A stretch of 64,000 nucleotides of DNA from M55B112 sp040880545 (GTDB lineage: Bacteria; Bacteroidota; Bacteroidia; Bacteroidales; GCA-2748055), in the NCBI GenBank assembly GCA_040880545.1, contig JBBDIE010000139.1, positions 1 through 64,000 of the forward strand, written 5' to 3'. Of this stretch, positions 37,120-45,370 are shown in pieces. The notes beneath the pieces were generated by a model. That model did no database searches. It was not told the origin of the DNA and saw nothing but the letters and a program-made list of their open reading frames with translations. The translations under genes and the position numbers were made by a program. The first letter of the stretch is position 1. Every line of letters starts with the position of its first letter.

Positions 37120-38608
37120 TTTCATTGTTGTCTATGAATTTTACCAGGTAACATCCGCTGTACAGACCTGATGTATCAATGATGGCTACATCACCGGTGC
37201 TCTTTCCCGTAAACAGTTCTCTTCCGTTCAGGTCATAAACTGAATATTCAATGTTATTTTGAGCTCCGGAACCGGTGAATCTAACGGATGAACCCCTTCG
37301 TGCCGGATTTGGATACAGTAATCTATTCAGGTCCCGGGCAATATTCTTACTGCTGATTAACGGTAATTCCTGTGTACCGTAAAATTGGATTTGCATCCCC
37401 GCTGGTAATTTATCACATTCAATGGTAATCTCAGCGCCTTCTGCACCGGCCGATACACTGTAAGTTTTGGTTTCCCCGGGTGCAAGTCCTTTCAGTGAGC
37501 CCTGCGACCGGGTACCGTCAATGGTAATATAGGCATCATAGTATATGGGGGCTACGCCGTAATTCAGTATTTCTAAAACAGAGGAGTCTGCGGTCGTTTT
37601 CAGATGCTCAATTTTAAACTTATATCCGGAAGCCATGCTTGCCTGCTTAATACGCTCCATGGTTTGGTACCTGGGCTGATCATTTCCCATGATATAGGAT
37701 ATATGAAAATCTCTGGCATATTGTTCATAGGACTTTCCATATGAGCCATCGGGTAAATCCAATACATGTTGCTGGTCATAGGCTGAGTAGTAACTGAACT
37801 CACCCCCGGCCGGGGAAATAAGATACCGGTCCCTGTCAAAGAAATTCCAGTTTGAGGTATTGTAACCACTGTGGGATTGATGCATAAATGAATCATCAAA
37901 CAGCCCGAATTCAATCTCTTTTAGGTGTGGTTTTTCCACGAAAGGGGTGTAGGTATCATCCGCAGCATCAATGGAGATGCTCCATGGGATATATTTAAAC
38001 GTAGTATCAAGATGATAGAAGAAAGATTCCTGGAACTCCTTTGAAGGGAACGTGACTCCGAGGGTGAACGGACCACTGTAGATGTGATATTCAGCCCATA
38101 ATCCGAATCCTACCTGGATAAAAGCAAGGCGCGGATCCTGGTCGTACCGTTCCGCAAACCGCGTATAAAATTCCAGTGTAAATCTTTTCAGCTCTTCATT
38201 GGTCCAGTCGGGGAAATGGGTAGTTTTACCTTCCGATTCGCCGATGGTTTCATGATAATCCTCCCTGTTTAAGATGTACTCAGGAACTGATGTTTCATAT
38301 CCGGGATATACATACCGGAACCTGAATATGGCCTGGTGGTTCCTGCCTGCTATGGCATTCAGCTTTTCCTCTACGGGATCCCAATTATATACACCACTGT
38401 CACTTACAACCTCATTGAATAGCATGTAGGAGAACTCCAGGGTTATGGCATCCGAAGTATTATTGCCTGAGTTATGCCAGAATACGATACCGGTCATGGG
38501 CTGCACTTCGGTAATGGAGTCATCCGGGTACAGGTTGATGAACGTTACCTGTGCCTGCATCCGGAATACCGAAAAGGCCAGGAAAAATATGGTTATTGAA
38601 GACTTCAT
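37091..38608 (-). CDS. DUF4832-like secreted protein with T9SS sorting domain
   Basis: A 505-residue secreted protein with a signal peptide (about 1-19, ending RMQAQ). A barrel-like region follows with FRFRYVYPGYE, LAFIQVGFGLWAEYHI (E173 candidate catalytic residue) and FGLFDDSFMHQSHSGYNTSNW. Then come SGYKFKIEHL and a beta-sandwich (about 330-415), and a type A T9SS sorting domain (about 430-505, LLYPNPARRG, YSVYDLNGREL, GCYLVKF). It mirrors the plus-strand DUF4832 cargo in layout but lacks the fibronectin III domain. It lies downstream of susC-susD in the same direction, across the assembly gap, and probably belongs to that operon. Confidence 0.72.
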   Translation of the reverse strand: MKSSITIFFLAFSVFRMQAQVTFINLYPDDSITEVQPMTGIVFWHNSGNNTSDAITLEFSYMLFNEVVSDSGVYNWDPVEEKLNAIAGRNHQAIFRFRYVYPGYETSVPEYILNREDYHETIGESEGKTTHFPDWTNEELKRFTLEFYTRFAERYDQDPRLAFIQVGFGLWAEYHIYSGPFTLGVTFPSKEFQESFFYHLDTTFKYIPWSISIDAADDTYTPFVEKPHLKEIEFGLFDDSFMHQSHSGYNTSNWNFFDRDRYLISPAGGEFSYYSAYDQQHVLDLPDGSYGKSYEQYARDFHISYIMGNDQPRYQTMERIKQASMASGYKFKIEHLKTTADSSVLEILNYGVAPIYYDAYITIDGTRSQGSLKGLAPGETKTYSVSAGAEGAEITIECDKLPAGMQIQFYGTQELPLISSKNIARDLNRLLYPNPARRGSSVRFTGSGAQNNIEYSVYDLNGRELFTGKSTGDVAIIDTSGLYSGCYLVKFIDNNEITLNQLLVL

Positions 38609-38804
38609 CTTTTGAATTCAAATTTATGGTGATGATAGGGTATCAGTAACTGTAGTGGTCCATTACCGGGGAGTCCCCTATTGTGATCACAATGCCCGTT
38701 ATGGTAACCAGAATCAACAATCCGGTTTCTGTTCCATGTGGCAGTTGTCCTTATATCGGTCCTGATTGTGCAGAAAGGACCGGTTGACTGTATTGTGTCA
38801 GGCA
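38609..38804. other. Unassigned stretch left of the assembly gap
   Basis: About 196 bp between the cargo gene start and the run of N. It should hold the cargo gene leader and possibly the end of whatever lies in the gap. One minus-strand frame stays open from the gap to a TGA just before the cargo ATG, but its translation (rich in His, Asn, Arg and Cys) does not resemble a SusD C-terminus. I see no promoter box or hairpin. Confidence 0.4.
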
Positions 38805-38904
38805 NNNNNNNNNNNNNNNNNNNNNNNNNNNNNNNNNNNNNNNNNNNNNNNNNNNNNNNNNNNNNNNNNNNNNNNNNNNNNNNNNNNNNNNNNNNNNNNN
38901 NNNN
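38805..38904. other. Assembly gap (100 N)
   Basis: Exactly 100 unknown bases, the conventional placeholder for a scaffold join of unknown length. It truncates susD and may hide further genes of the polysaccharide-utilisation operon. Confidence 0.99.
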
Positions 38905-39923
38905 GGAGTCCCGCCTTCATTGAAGATCGTGTCCAGCAAGTCGTTCCGTACATCATGAGGATACTGTGAAACAAGTTCACGGTAAGGTGCAGAAGGGAAT
39001 ATCTCACCCCAACCGCCGTCGCCGTTGTACATGGACCCGATGGCTCCGGTACTTCGGTTTTCGGTATCATCATGATACAGGATGAATAGCGCTTCTTTGG
39101 ACGCAAAAGAATTTTGCAATCCGTAGATATAGCTGTCTGCAGGTTCAAGATCATCAGCGGGATTGGCACTCAACACCTGGTTTGCTGCGATGATCACGGA
39201 GTCGTATTGCTCTGTGAACAGATAAGCTCTTGAGAGGTAGCCCAGTGCTGCATCCCTGTTCCCGTATTTTATCTTGTCTGTTCGGAAAGTCATCAGTTCA
39301 GTGGATTTTTTCAGGTCGCTTATGATCTGCGCATAGGTTTCCCCCACTGTTGCCCGTGGCTTTGCATCCGGTCCTCCGAGTCCAGTTCTGAGGATCAGGC
39401 CAGGATTGTCATTTCCATGGGAGGGTGGAAAAGAGAAAACCTTTGCCAGGTCAAAGTATGTGATGGCGCGGTAAAAATAATTTTCACCGATATACTGTTT
39501 GACAATCTCTGAAGTTGACGCATCAATTTCAGCATTGTTAATGACCATGTTGCAGTTCAATATAATCTTATACCCCGTTGCCCAAAGGTAGGAGGTGTTC
39601 TCCTGTGAAAGCAGATGGGAACGGTTAAATGACAACCACAACGGGTCTGTTGTACTTTTTACGATCAGCACATTATCTGAAGGGAACTCTGTTGTCTGGA
39701 ACAGTATACGCACATACACATTATTGGTCTCATCACCCAACTGGTCCTTCATCATTCTTAGTGAGCCGTTTGCCAGTCCCCGTATTCCTGTTTCATCAAG
39801 CAGAAGCTGATCGGCAGTCTGTGCATCATAGGGTTTCAGATCGAGATAATCTTCACATCCTGCACTGAATACAAGCAGTACTGCAATTAGTAGAATTGAT
39901 AAACTGTGATTTATATTTTTCAT
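38905..39923 (-). CDS. susD: SusD/RagB-family nutrient-binding lipoprotein, 3' end lost in gap
   Basis: The first 339 residues of a SusD-type surface lipoprotein that caps the SusC porin and binds glycan. The signal ends in the lipobox LVFSAGC, followed by acidic EDYLDLKPYD, both a SusD opening and a surface-export pattern. SusD helical features include NCNMVINNAEID, YIGENYFYRAITYFDLAKVF and DAALGYLSRAYLF. The reading frame runs into the assembly gap after FNEGGT, so roughly the last third of a usual 480-550 residue SusD is missing from the data. It lies 18 bp after susC. Confidence 0.92.
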
Positions 39924-39941
39924 AATAATGTCTTTAAAATA

Positions 39942-42900
39942 TTAGAAACTAAATTCTAAACCAACCAGAAATTGCTTGTTGATGGGGTACTTAAAGGACT
40001 GCGTCCCCGGCAACTGCCAATCGCCAATGTACAATGGCACATCCGGATCCGGACCGGAATATTTGGTTAGTGTGAACAGGTTATCCATCGTCAGATTTAT
40101 CCGCAATCCATGTACATTGATTTTCCGGACCAATGCCGATGGAAGGTCGTAACCCAGTGTGAGGTTCCTCAATCTGAGGTAACTTCCATCCTCCAGGTAT
40201 CGCGATGAGTATTTATTTGAATTCTTGTTGCCACCGTAAACAGGTTCCGGATGCGTTGCATCATCACCAGGGTTTTCCCAACGTGACCAACCATCCAGAA
40301 GTACAAGTGAATTAACCGATACGTTTTCACCGTCATTATCGTATTCCTGCCTGCTCGAATGGTAGATCATGTTCCCCACAGAGTAGGAGAATGATGCATT
40401 CAGTGAGAATCCCTTGTATGAGAGGAATGTGCCGAATCCGCCCGCAAAATCGGGGAACGGTGAACCCATTACCTGGTAATCCTGAGCAGCTACGTTGTAG
40501 TTGTTTGTAGCAACCCTGTCGATTTCTTTTCCGTTTTCATCATAGATAATATCTTCCCAGAGGGGGTCCCCGTTATCGGGATCAACACCAAGCCATTTGG
40601 GCATGTACCAGTCAAATGCACCACCATCTACCAGCAGTATCTGGCTGACCACTCCCCTGCTGATGACCATCTCTTCAACGGACTCCTTATCAGAAAGTGC
40701 TCTTAACTTATTGGTGTTTGAGGATATATTAAAATTAATGTTCCAGGTTAGATCCTTGTTTTTTATGATGGCACCGCTAACGGCCAGTTCCACACCTGTG
40801 TTCTGAATCTCACCAACGTTTGCCCACTGGAATTCATAACCTTTGGAGGAGGGGAGTGGGTTTCTGAACAGCAGATCTTCAGTCCTTGTATCATAAAAAT
40901 CCACATTGAACTCCACTCTGTTGAACAACCCGATATCAATACCCAGGTTAAGCGGACGGCTTGTTTCCCAGGTCAGATCATAGTTTCCGGGTAGATCAGG
41001 GAAATATGATGATTGTCCGTTGTAAATTCCGGCAGCAGTAAAGGAGGGGAAATATGGATAGAATGAGCCTGAGGGAAAGGTTGAATTCCCAACCTCACCG
41101 TAACTGGCCCTGAGCTTCAGGTAGTGAATACTGTTTATTTCTTTAATGAAGTCTTCACTACTCACCAGCCATGAAGCTGCATAAGTGAAGAAATTTGCAA
41201 ATTTATTGGCCGGAGCAAACCGTGAATTACCATCCCTCCTGTATGAAACAGTGGCAAAATACTTCTTGTTGAAATTGTAATTCAGTTGTGACAATAGTGA
41301 GACACTTCTGGATTCAACGATAATTCCCGAAGGAGCCCCTTGCTGGCCGGCAACACCCGGAACAACCTGTCCATGCAGGAATCCTATTGCTTCACCGCCA
41401 AAACCACGCTCACTTCTGTAGGACCCGATCTCGCCCCCGATCAGTCCGTCGATACTGTGCGATCCGAAGGTTTTGTCAAATTTCAATAATGAGGTATTGC
41501 CAAAAGATCTGTCGAGATAAATGTTATTAGACATCCTGCCTCCGTCGCTCACACCCTCAAAACTTTTTGGAGAATAGATCGTTTCTGATTTGCCATAGCC
41601 CATTCCTGCAGAGGTCCAGGAGTCAAATTTCAACCAGTCAAATATCCTTATTCTCAGTGTCACGTTCGCTGCTCCATCAAGCCCGTAACCACCTATCTTA
41701 TTGTATAACTCCGAGTGGTATGGATTGCTCACAACATTCGACAGCCAGCCGGCATCAGCAACATCATAAACAATCTCCCCTTCCGAATCAACCGGAAGGT
41801 CCCATGGTTGAAGTCTGTATACGCCTTCTGCCATGTTCCAGTGCGCATAATTGCTGTTCCCGTAATTAAAGGTGAAGTTTGTCCCGATATTCACCCTGTC
41901 ATTGAGTTTGTACTTCACATTGGAACGAAGACTGAGCCGGTCATAACTTGTTCCCCTCAGTGTTCCTTCATCATCCATGTAGTCCACAGCCAGGTAATAA
42001 TTGGTTTTCTCGTTACTTCCGGACGCTGATACATTCACCGTGGTTATATTTGAACTGCGGTATGAATTGTTGATCCAGTCATATTCGTTATTCAGAAGGC
42101 TTTCCGGACGGGCAGTAGGAAACAGAGATGGAGAGTAAAGAGATTGATGATAATCATACAACTGTTGTGTATTCATCATCTGGAAGTTTCCAAATTGGGG
42201 TATTTTGATACCTCGTCTTATCCGGGCTTTTATCTCCGATTGGCCGGGTTTTCCACTTTTTGTTGTGATCAGGATTACCCCAGCTGCCGCTGCAGATCCA
42301 TATAACCCGGTGGCACCAGCATCCTTCAAAACAGATATGTTTTCAATGTCATTGGGATTATAGGATCCACCAATAATTCCATCTACAACAATCAGGGGCG
42401 TCTGGGGAGAGAAAATGGAACCAACACCGCGAATCCTGATATCGCTGGCTTCCCCAGGCTGACCTGACGCACTTTGTACCTGGACTCCCGCAACCTTACC
42501 CACAAGCATATCAGCCACACTGTTTACTGTTACCTGGTCGATCTCATCAGCACTTAGTGACACAACCGAACTTGATATTTCTGTTCTTGATTTTTCAGAA
42601 TAGGCCATGACCACAACCTCCTCCATGTTCATCAGATCCTGCTCCAGGGACACATCCAGTACCGACCTGTTTCCAACAGGAACCTCCTGTTTCAGGTATC
42701 CGACAAAGGAAAATACCAGCACCGCATCCGCATCGGATACCATGATGTCGTAAGTTCCGTCATTGTCTGTCACCACACCGTTTGAAGTTCCCTTTTCGAT
42801 TACAGTGGCACCGGGCAAAGGTTCATTTTCCAGGACGGAGGTTATAGTACCATTAATATTCCTCTGTCCATGCAACTGGGAGAGCATTAATAAAAACATA

Positions 42901-42947
42901 ACTATGAATGCCAACCCCCCGGATGTTCTGTTTGCTTTAATTATCAT
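39942..42947 (-). CDS. susC: SusC/RagA-family TonB-linked outer-membrane transporter
   Basis: A 1001-residue TonB-dependent outer-membrane transporter. Layout: signal peptide (about 1-27, ending LHGQR); carboxypeptidase-like regulatory domain (about 28-105, INGTITSVLENEPLPGATV); TonB-box/DUF linker (MEEVVVMAYSEKSRTEISSSV); the plug with QVQSASGQPGEASDIRIRGVGS and the SusC hallmark DAGATGLYGSAAAAGVILITTK; then a 22-strand barrel ending in the aromatic KQFLVGLEFSF. With SusD it imports an oligosaccharide. It is the first gene of the minus-strand operon, with a promoter and repeated ACTTTCG motifs upstream. Confidence 0.97.
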   Translation of the reverse strand: MIIKANRTSGGLAFIVMFLLMLSQLHGQRNINGTITSVLENEPLPGATVIEKGTSNGVVTDNDGTYDIMVSDADAVLVFSFVGYLKQEVPVGNRSVLDVSLEQDLMNMEEVVVMAYSEKSRTEISSSVVSLSADEIDQVTVNSVADMLVGKVAGVQVQSASGQPGEASDIRIRGVGSIFSPQTPLIVVDGIIGGSYNPNDIENISVLKDAGATGLYGSAAAAGVILITTKSGKPGQSEIKARIRRGIKIPQFGNFQMMNTQQLYDYHQSLYSPSLFPTARPESLLNNEYDWINNSYRSSNITTVNVSASGSNEKTNYYLAVDYMDDEGTLRGTSYDRLSLRSNVKYKLNDRVNIGTNFTFNYGNSNYAHWNMAEGVYRLQPWDLPVDSEGEIVYDVADAGWLSNVVSNPYHSELYNKIGGYGLDGAANVTLRIRIFDWLKFDSWTSAGMGYGKSETIYSPKSFEGVSDGGRMSNNIYLDRSFGNTSLLKFDKTFGSHSIDGLIGGEIGSYRSERGFGGEAIGFLHGQVVPGVAGQQGAPSGIIVESRSVSLLSQLNYNFNKKYFATVSYRRDGNSRFAPANKFANFFTYAASWLVSSEDFIKEINSIHYLKLRASYGEVGNSTFPSGSFYPYFPSFTAAGIYNGQSSYFPDLPGNYDLTWETSRPLNLGIDIGLFNRVEFNVDFYDTRTEDLLFRNPLPSSKGYEFQWANVGEIQNTGVELAVSGAIIKNKDLTWNINFNISSNTNKLRALSDKESVEEMVISRGVVSQILLVDGGAFDWYMPKWLGVDPDNGDPLWEDIIYDENGKEIDRVATNNYNVAAQDYQVMGSPFPDFAGGFGTFLSYKGFSLNASFSYSVGNMIYHSSRQEYDNDGENVSVNSLVLLDGWSRWENPGDDATHPEPVYGGNKNSNKYSSRYLEDGSYLRLRNLTLGYDLPSALVRKINVHGLRINLTMDNLFTLTKYSGPDPDVPLYIGDWQLPGTQSFKYPINKQFLVGLEFSF

Positions 42948-43274
42948 AATAGATTATTTCAGGTTAGTTTAACAGTAGTTTACTATATGTGTATAGGCAA
43001 ATATAAACATAACATTTTAACTTTCGTGTAACTTTCGAAAACTTTTTTAAAAATATTTTATTGTTTCGTTAAGTTGTTTTTGAGTGTAAGACTTGTATTC
43101 TGATCATGCATACTAATGAACGGTGCCGGCAAGTCATAATCATCCGGAAATGTAAAAGTTGTACATCCAATTTGTTAATAACAAGATCAAACCAGGTATT
43201 GCTTCCGGATCTGGAGATATCTGTATCGGGAAGTATATAAAGGGAGTAGTCAGATAATGAAATGACAGAAGATG
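42948..43274 (-). promoter_or_regulatory. susC upstream region with -7 box and tandem operator
   Basis: This 327-bp non-coding region holds a minus-strand TATATTTG (plus CAAATATA, 42998-43005), an exact -7 box about 50 bp before the susC ATG. Just upstream AACTTTCG occurs at 43019-43026 and 43030-43037 (11-bp period), with a weaker AACTTTTT at 43040-43047. That is where a -33 box would lie, the layout of a DeoR-type tandem operator. A 13-bp palindrome TTGTTAATAACAA lies at 43172-43184. The remainder, up to the rfbB stop, shows no gene. Confidence 0.5.
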
Positions 43275-44321
43275 TCAGGTGTCATACATCTTCTTATAAT
43301 ATAAGGCGTATGCACCGGAGGTGACATTTTCCAGCCAGTCATTGTTGGTGAGGTACCAGTCCACCGTCTTTTCAAGTCCCTTTTCGAAAGTAACTGAAGG
43401 GTTCCATTCCAGTTCACGGCTGATCTTGGAGCTGTCGATGGCATACCGGAGATCGTGTCCGGCACGGTCCTTTACAAAGGTGATCAACCTGGCGCTGGTT
43501 CCCGGTGCGTTGTTTAGTTTATTGTCCATAATCTCACACAGGAGCCGGATGAGATCGATGTTCTTCCATTCATTATTTCCGCCGATATTGTAAGTCTCCC
43601 CGGAGGTCCCTTCGTGGAATACTTTGTCAATGGCTGCAGCATGGTCCTCCACGTAGAGCCAGTCCCTGATATTTTCTCCCTTTCCGTAAACAGGAATATT
43701 CTTGCCGTGCCGCAGGTTGTTAATGACAAGGGGTATCAGTTTTTCAGGGAACTGATTTGGCCCGTAGTTATTGGAACAGTTGGATATAACAATGGGGAGT
43801 CCGTATGTATTCTGGTAGGCACGGACAAGGTGATCGGAACTTGCTTTTGAAGCAGAGTAGGGGCTTTTGGGATCGTAGGGGGTATCTTCGGTAAACAGTC
43901 CCTCGTCCCCTAAACTTCCGTAAACTTCATCGGTAGAGATGTGGTAAAACCGTCTTCCCCCGAAAGATTTCCAGTTGTTCCGGCAGCCGTTCAGCAGGTT
44001 CAGGGTACCAATAATATTGGTTCTTATGAACAGGAGGGGATCCTCTATGGAGCGGTCGACGTGGGATTCGGCAGCCAGGTGAATTACACCATGAATATCA
44101 TGTACCGAGAAAAGATTATCGATGAATGGCTGATCGGTAATGTCTCCCCTGACAAAAGTATAATTGGATGATTTTTCAATATCGGTCAGGTTTTCCAGGT
44201 TCCCCGCGTAAGTCAGGTTGTCCAGGTTCAGAATCTGCGTTTCCGGATATTTTTTCACAAATAACCGGACTACATGCGACCCGATGAAACCAGCTCCTCC
44301 TGTGATGAGTATTGTTTTCAT
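43275..44321 (-). CDS. rfbB: dTDP-glucose 4,6-dehydratase
   Basis: An NAD-dependent extended short-chain dehydrogenase, 348 residues from the ATG at 44321. The Rossmann motif GGAGFIGSH lies at the start, followed by the RfbB-specific NLDNLTYAGNLENL, then HLAAESHVDRSI, the active-site YxxxK in SPYSASKASSD and GEIRDW-like GKGENIRDWLYVEDH. It makes dTDP-4-keto-6-deoxyglucose for rhamnose-type sugars; rfbA, rfbC and rfbD are not in the window. It follows galE by two bases and closes the sugar-nucleotide operon. Confidence 0.94.
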   Translation of the reverse strand: MKTILITGGAGFIGSHVVRLFVKKYPETQILNLDNLTYAGNLENLTDIEKSSNYTFVRGDITDQPFIDNLFSVHDIHGVIHLAAESHVDRSIEDPLLFIRTNIIGTLNLLNGCRNNWKSFGGRRFYHISTDEVYGSLGDEGLFTEDTPYDPKSPYSASKASSDHLVRAYQNTYGLPIVISNCSNNYGPNQFPEKLIPLVINNLRHGKNIPVYGKGENIRDWLYVEDHAAAIDKVFHEGTSGETYNIGGNNEWKNIDLIRLLCEIMDNKLNNAPGTSARLITFVKDRAGHDLRYAIDSSKISRELEWNPSVTFEKGLEKTVDWYLTNNDWLENVTSGAYALYYKKMYDT

Positions 44322-44323
44322 AA

Positions 44324-45358
44324 TTAACTTTTTTTGTTTAGGGTACGGTAATGCTGTTCCCATTTCCATGCCGAGAGAAGCGTTTCCTCCAGGCTTTTTT
44401 CTGCCTTCCATCCCAACTCTTTATTTGCATAGCTGGTATCGGCATACACTTGTTCGACATCTCCTTCCCTTCTGCCTGTTACACTGTATTTTAGCTGTTT
44501 TTGCGTAACTATTTCAAACGCGTTGATTATCTCAAATACAGAATTTCCGGTACCTGTTCCCAGGTTGAATATCTCGTATCCCGATTTATTCTTTTTCTCA
44601 ATAAGTCGTCTGATGGCCACGACATGCGCTTTTGCCAGGTCAACCACATTGATGTAGTCCCGTACAGCCGATCCGTCCGTGGTGTTGTAATCATCACCGA
44701 ACACTTTCAGCTCCTCCCGGATCCCGATGGCAGTTTGTGTGATAAACGGTACCAGGTTGTTGGGAATGCCGATGGGAAGCTCCCCGATAAGTGCGCTGGG
44801 GTGTGCCCCGATGGGGTTAAAGTACCGGAGCGAGATCATATTGATACCAGGATTTGGTACGCGGAAATCCTGCATGATCTCCTCACAGATCTGCTTGGTG
44901 TTCCCGTAAGGAGAATTTGCTTTTTTAATGGGTGCCCGTTCGGTTACAGGCAATTCATCGGGTTCACCATATACGGTGCAGGATGAGGAAAATACGATAT
45001 GGTCCACACCATGCTTCTCCATTCCTTCCAGGATATGGATCATTGAATCGATGTTATTTTTGTAATACGCCAGGGGGGTTTCCACGCTTTCTCCCACGGC
45101 CTTCAAGGCGGCAAAATGGATTACCGAAATAATGTCGGGATGTTTTTTGAATATTTCAAGGGTTGCTTCCCGGTCCTTCAGGTCAACTTTCTCGAACAAT
45201 GGCCTGGTTCTGGTTATGGCCTCAATGTTGTCAACCACTTCAGGAAATGAATTGGAGAGGTTATCCACGATTAATACGTTGTATCCGGCCTCCTGCAGCT
45301 CCACTACAGTGTGAGACCCGATATATCCTGTACCCCCGGTTACCAGTATTGTTTCCAT
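44324..45358 (-). CDS. galE: UDP-glucose 4-epimerase
   Basis: A 344-residue NAD-dependent epimerase interconverting UDP-glucose/UDP-galactose, and possibly the N-acetylated forms. Motifs are GGTGYIGSH near the N-terminus, VDNLSNSFPE, HFAALKAVGESV, SSSCTVYG with the catalytic Ser, and YGNTKQICEE with the YxxxK pair. RYFNPIGAHPS and DGSAVRDYINVVDLA complete the family pattern. The ATG at 45358 is preferred over the frame's first Met two codons earlier. It lies 12 bp after the dehydrogenase gene. It could feed both galactose use and surface glycan assembly. Confidence 0.94.
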   Translation of the reverse strand: METILVTGGTGYIGSHTVVELQEAGYNVLIVDNLSNSFPEVVDNIEAITRTRPLFEKVDLKDREATLEIFKKHPDIISVIHFAALKAVGESVETPLAYYKNNIDSMIHILEGMEKHGVDHIVFSSSCTVYGEPDELPVTERAPIKKANSPYGNTKQICEEIMQDFRVPNPGINMISLRYFNPIGAHPSALIGELPIGIPNNLVPFITQTAIGIREELKVFGDDYNTTDGSAVRDYINVVDLAKAHVVAIRRLIEKKNKSGYEIFNLGTGTGNSVFEIINAFEIVTQKQLKYSVTGRREGDVEQVYADTSYANKELGWKAEKSLEETLLSAWKWEQHYRTLNKKS

Positions 45359-45370
45359 ATACAAATTATA

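Noticed and set aside
43172..43184. TTGTTAATAACAA palindrome as a rfbB terminator or operator
   Set aside because: It is AT-only apart from one G/C pair, has no T-run placement, and is too far from either gene to assign.
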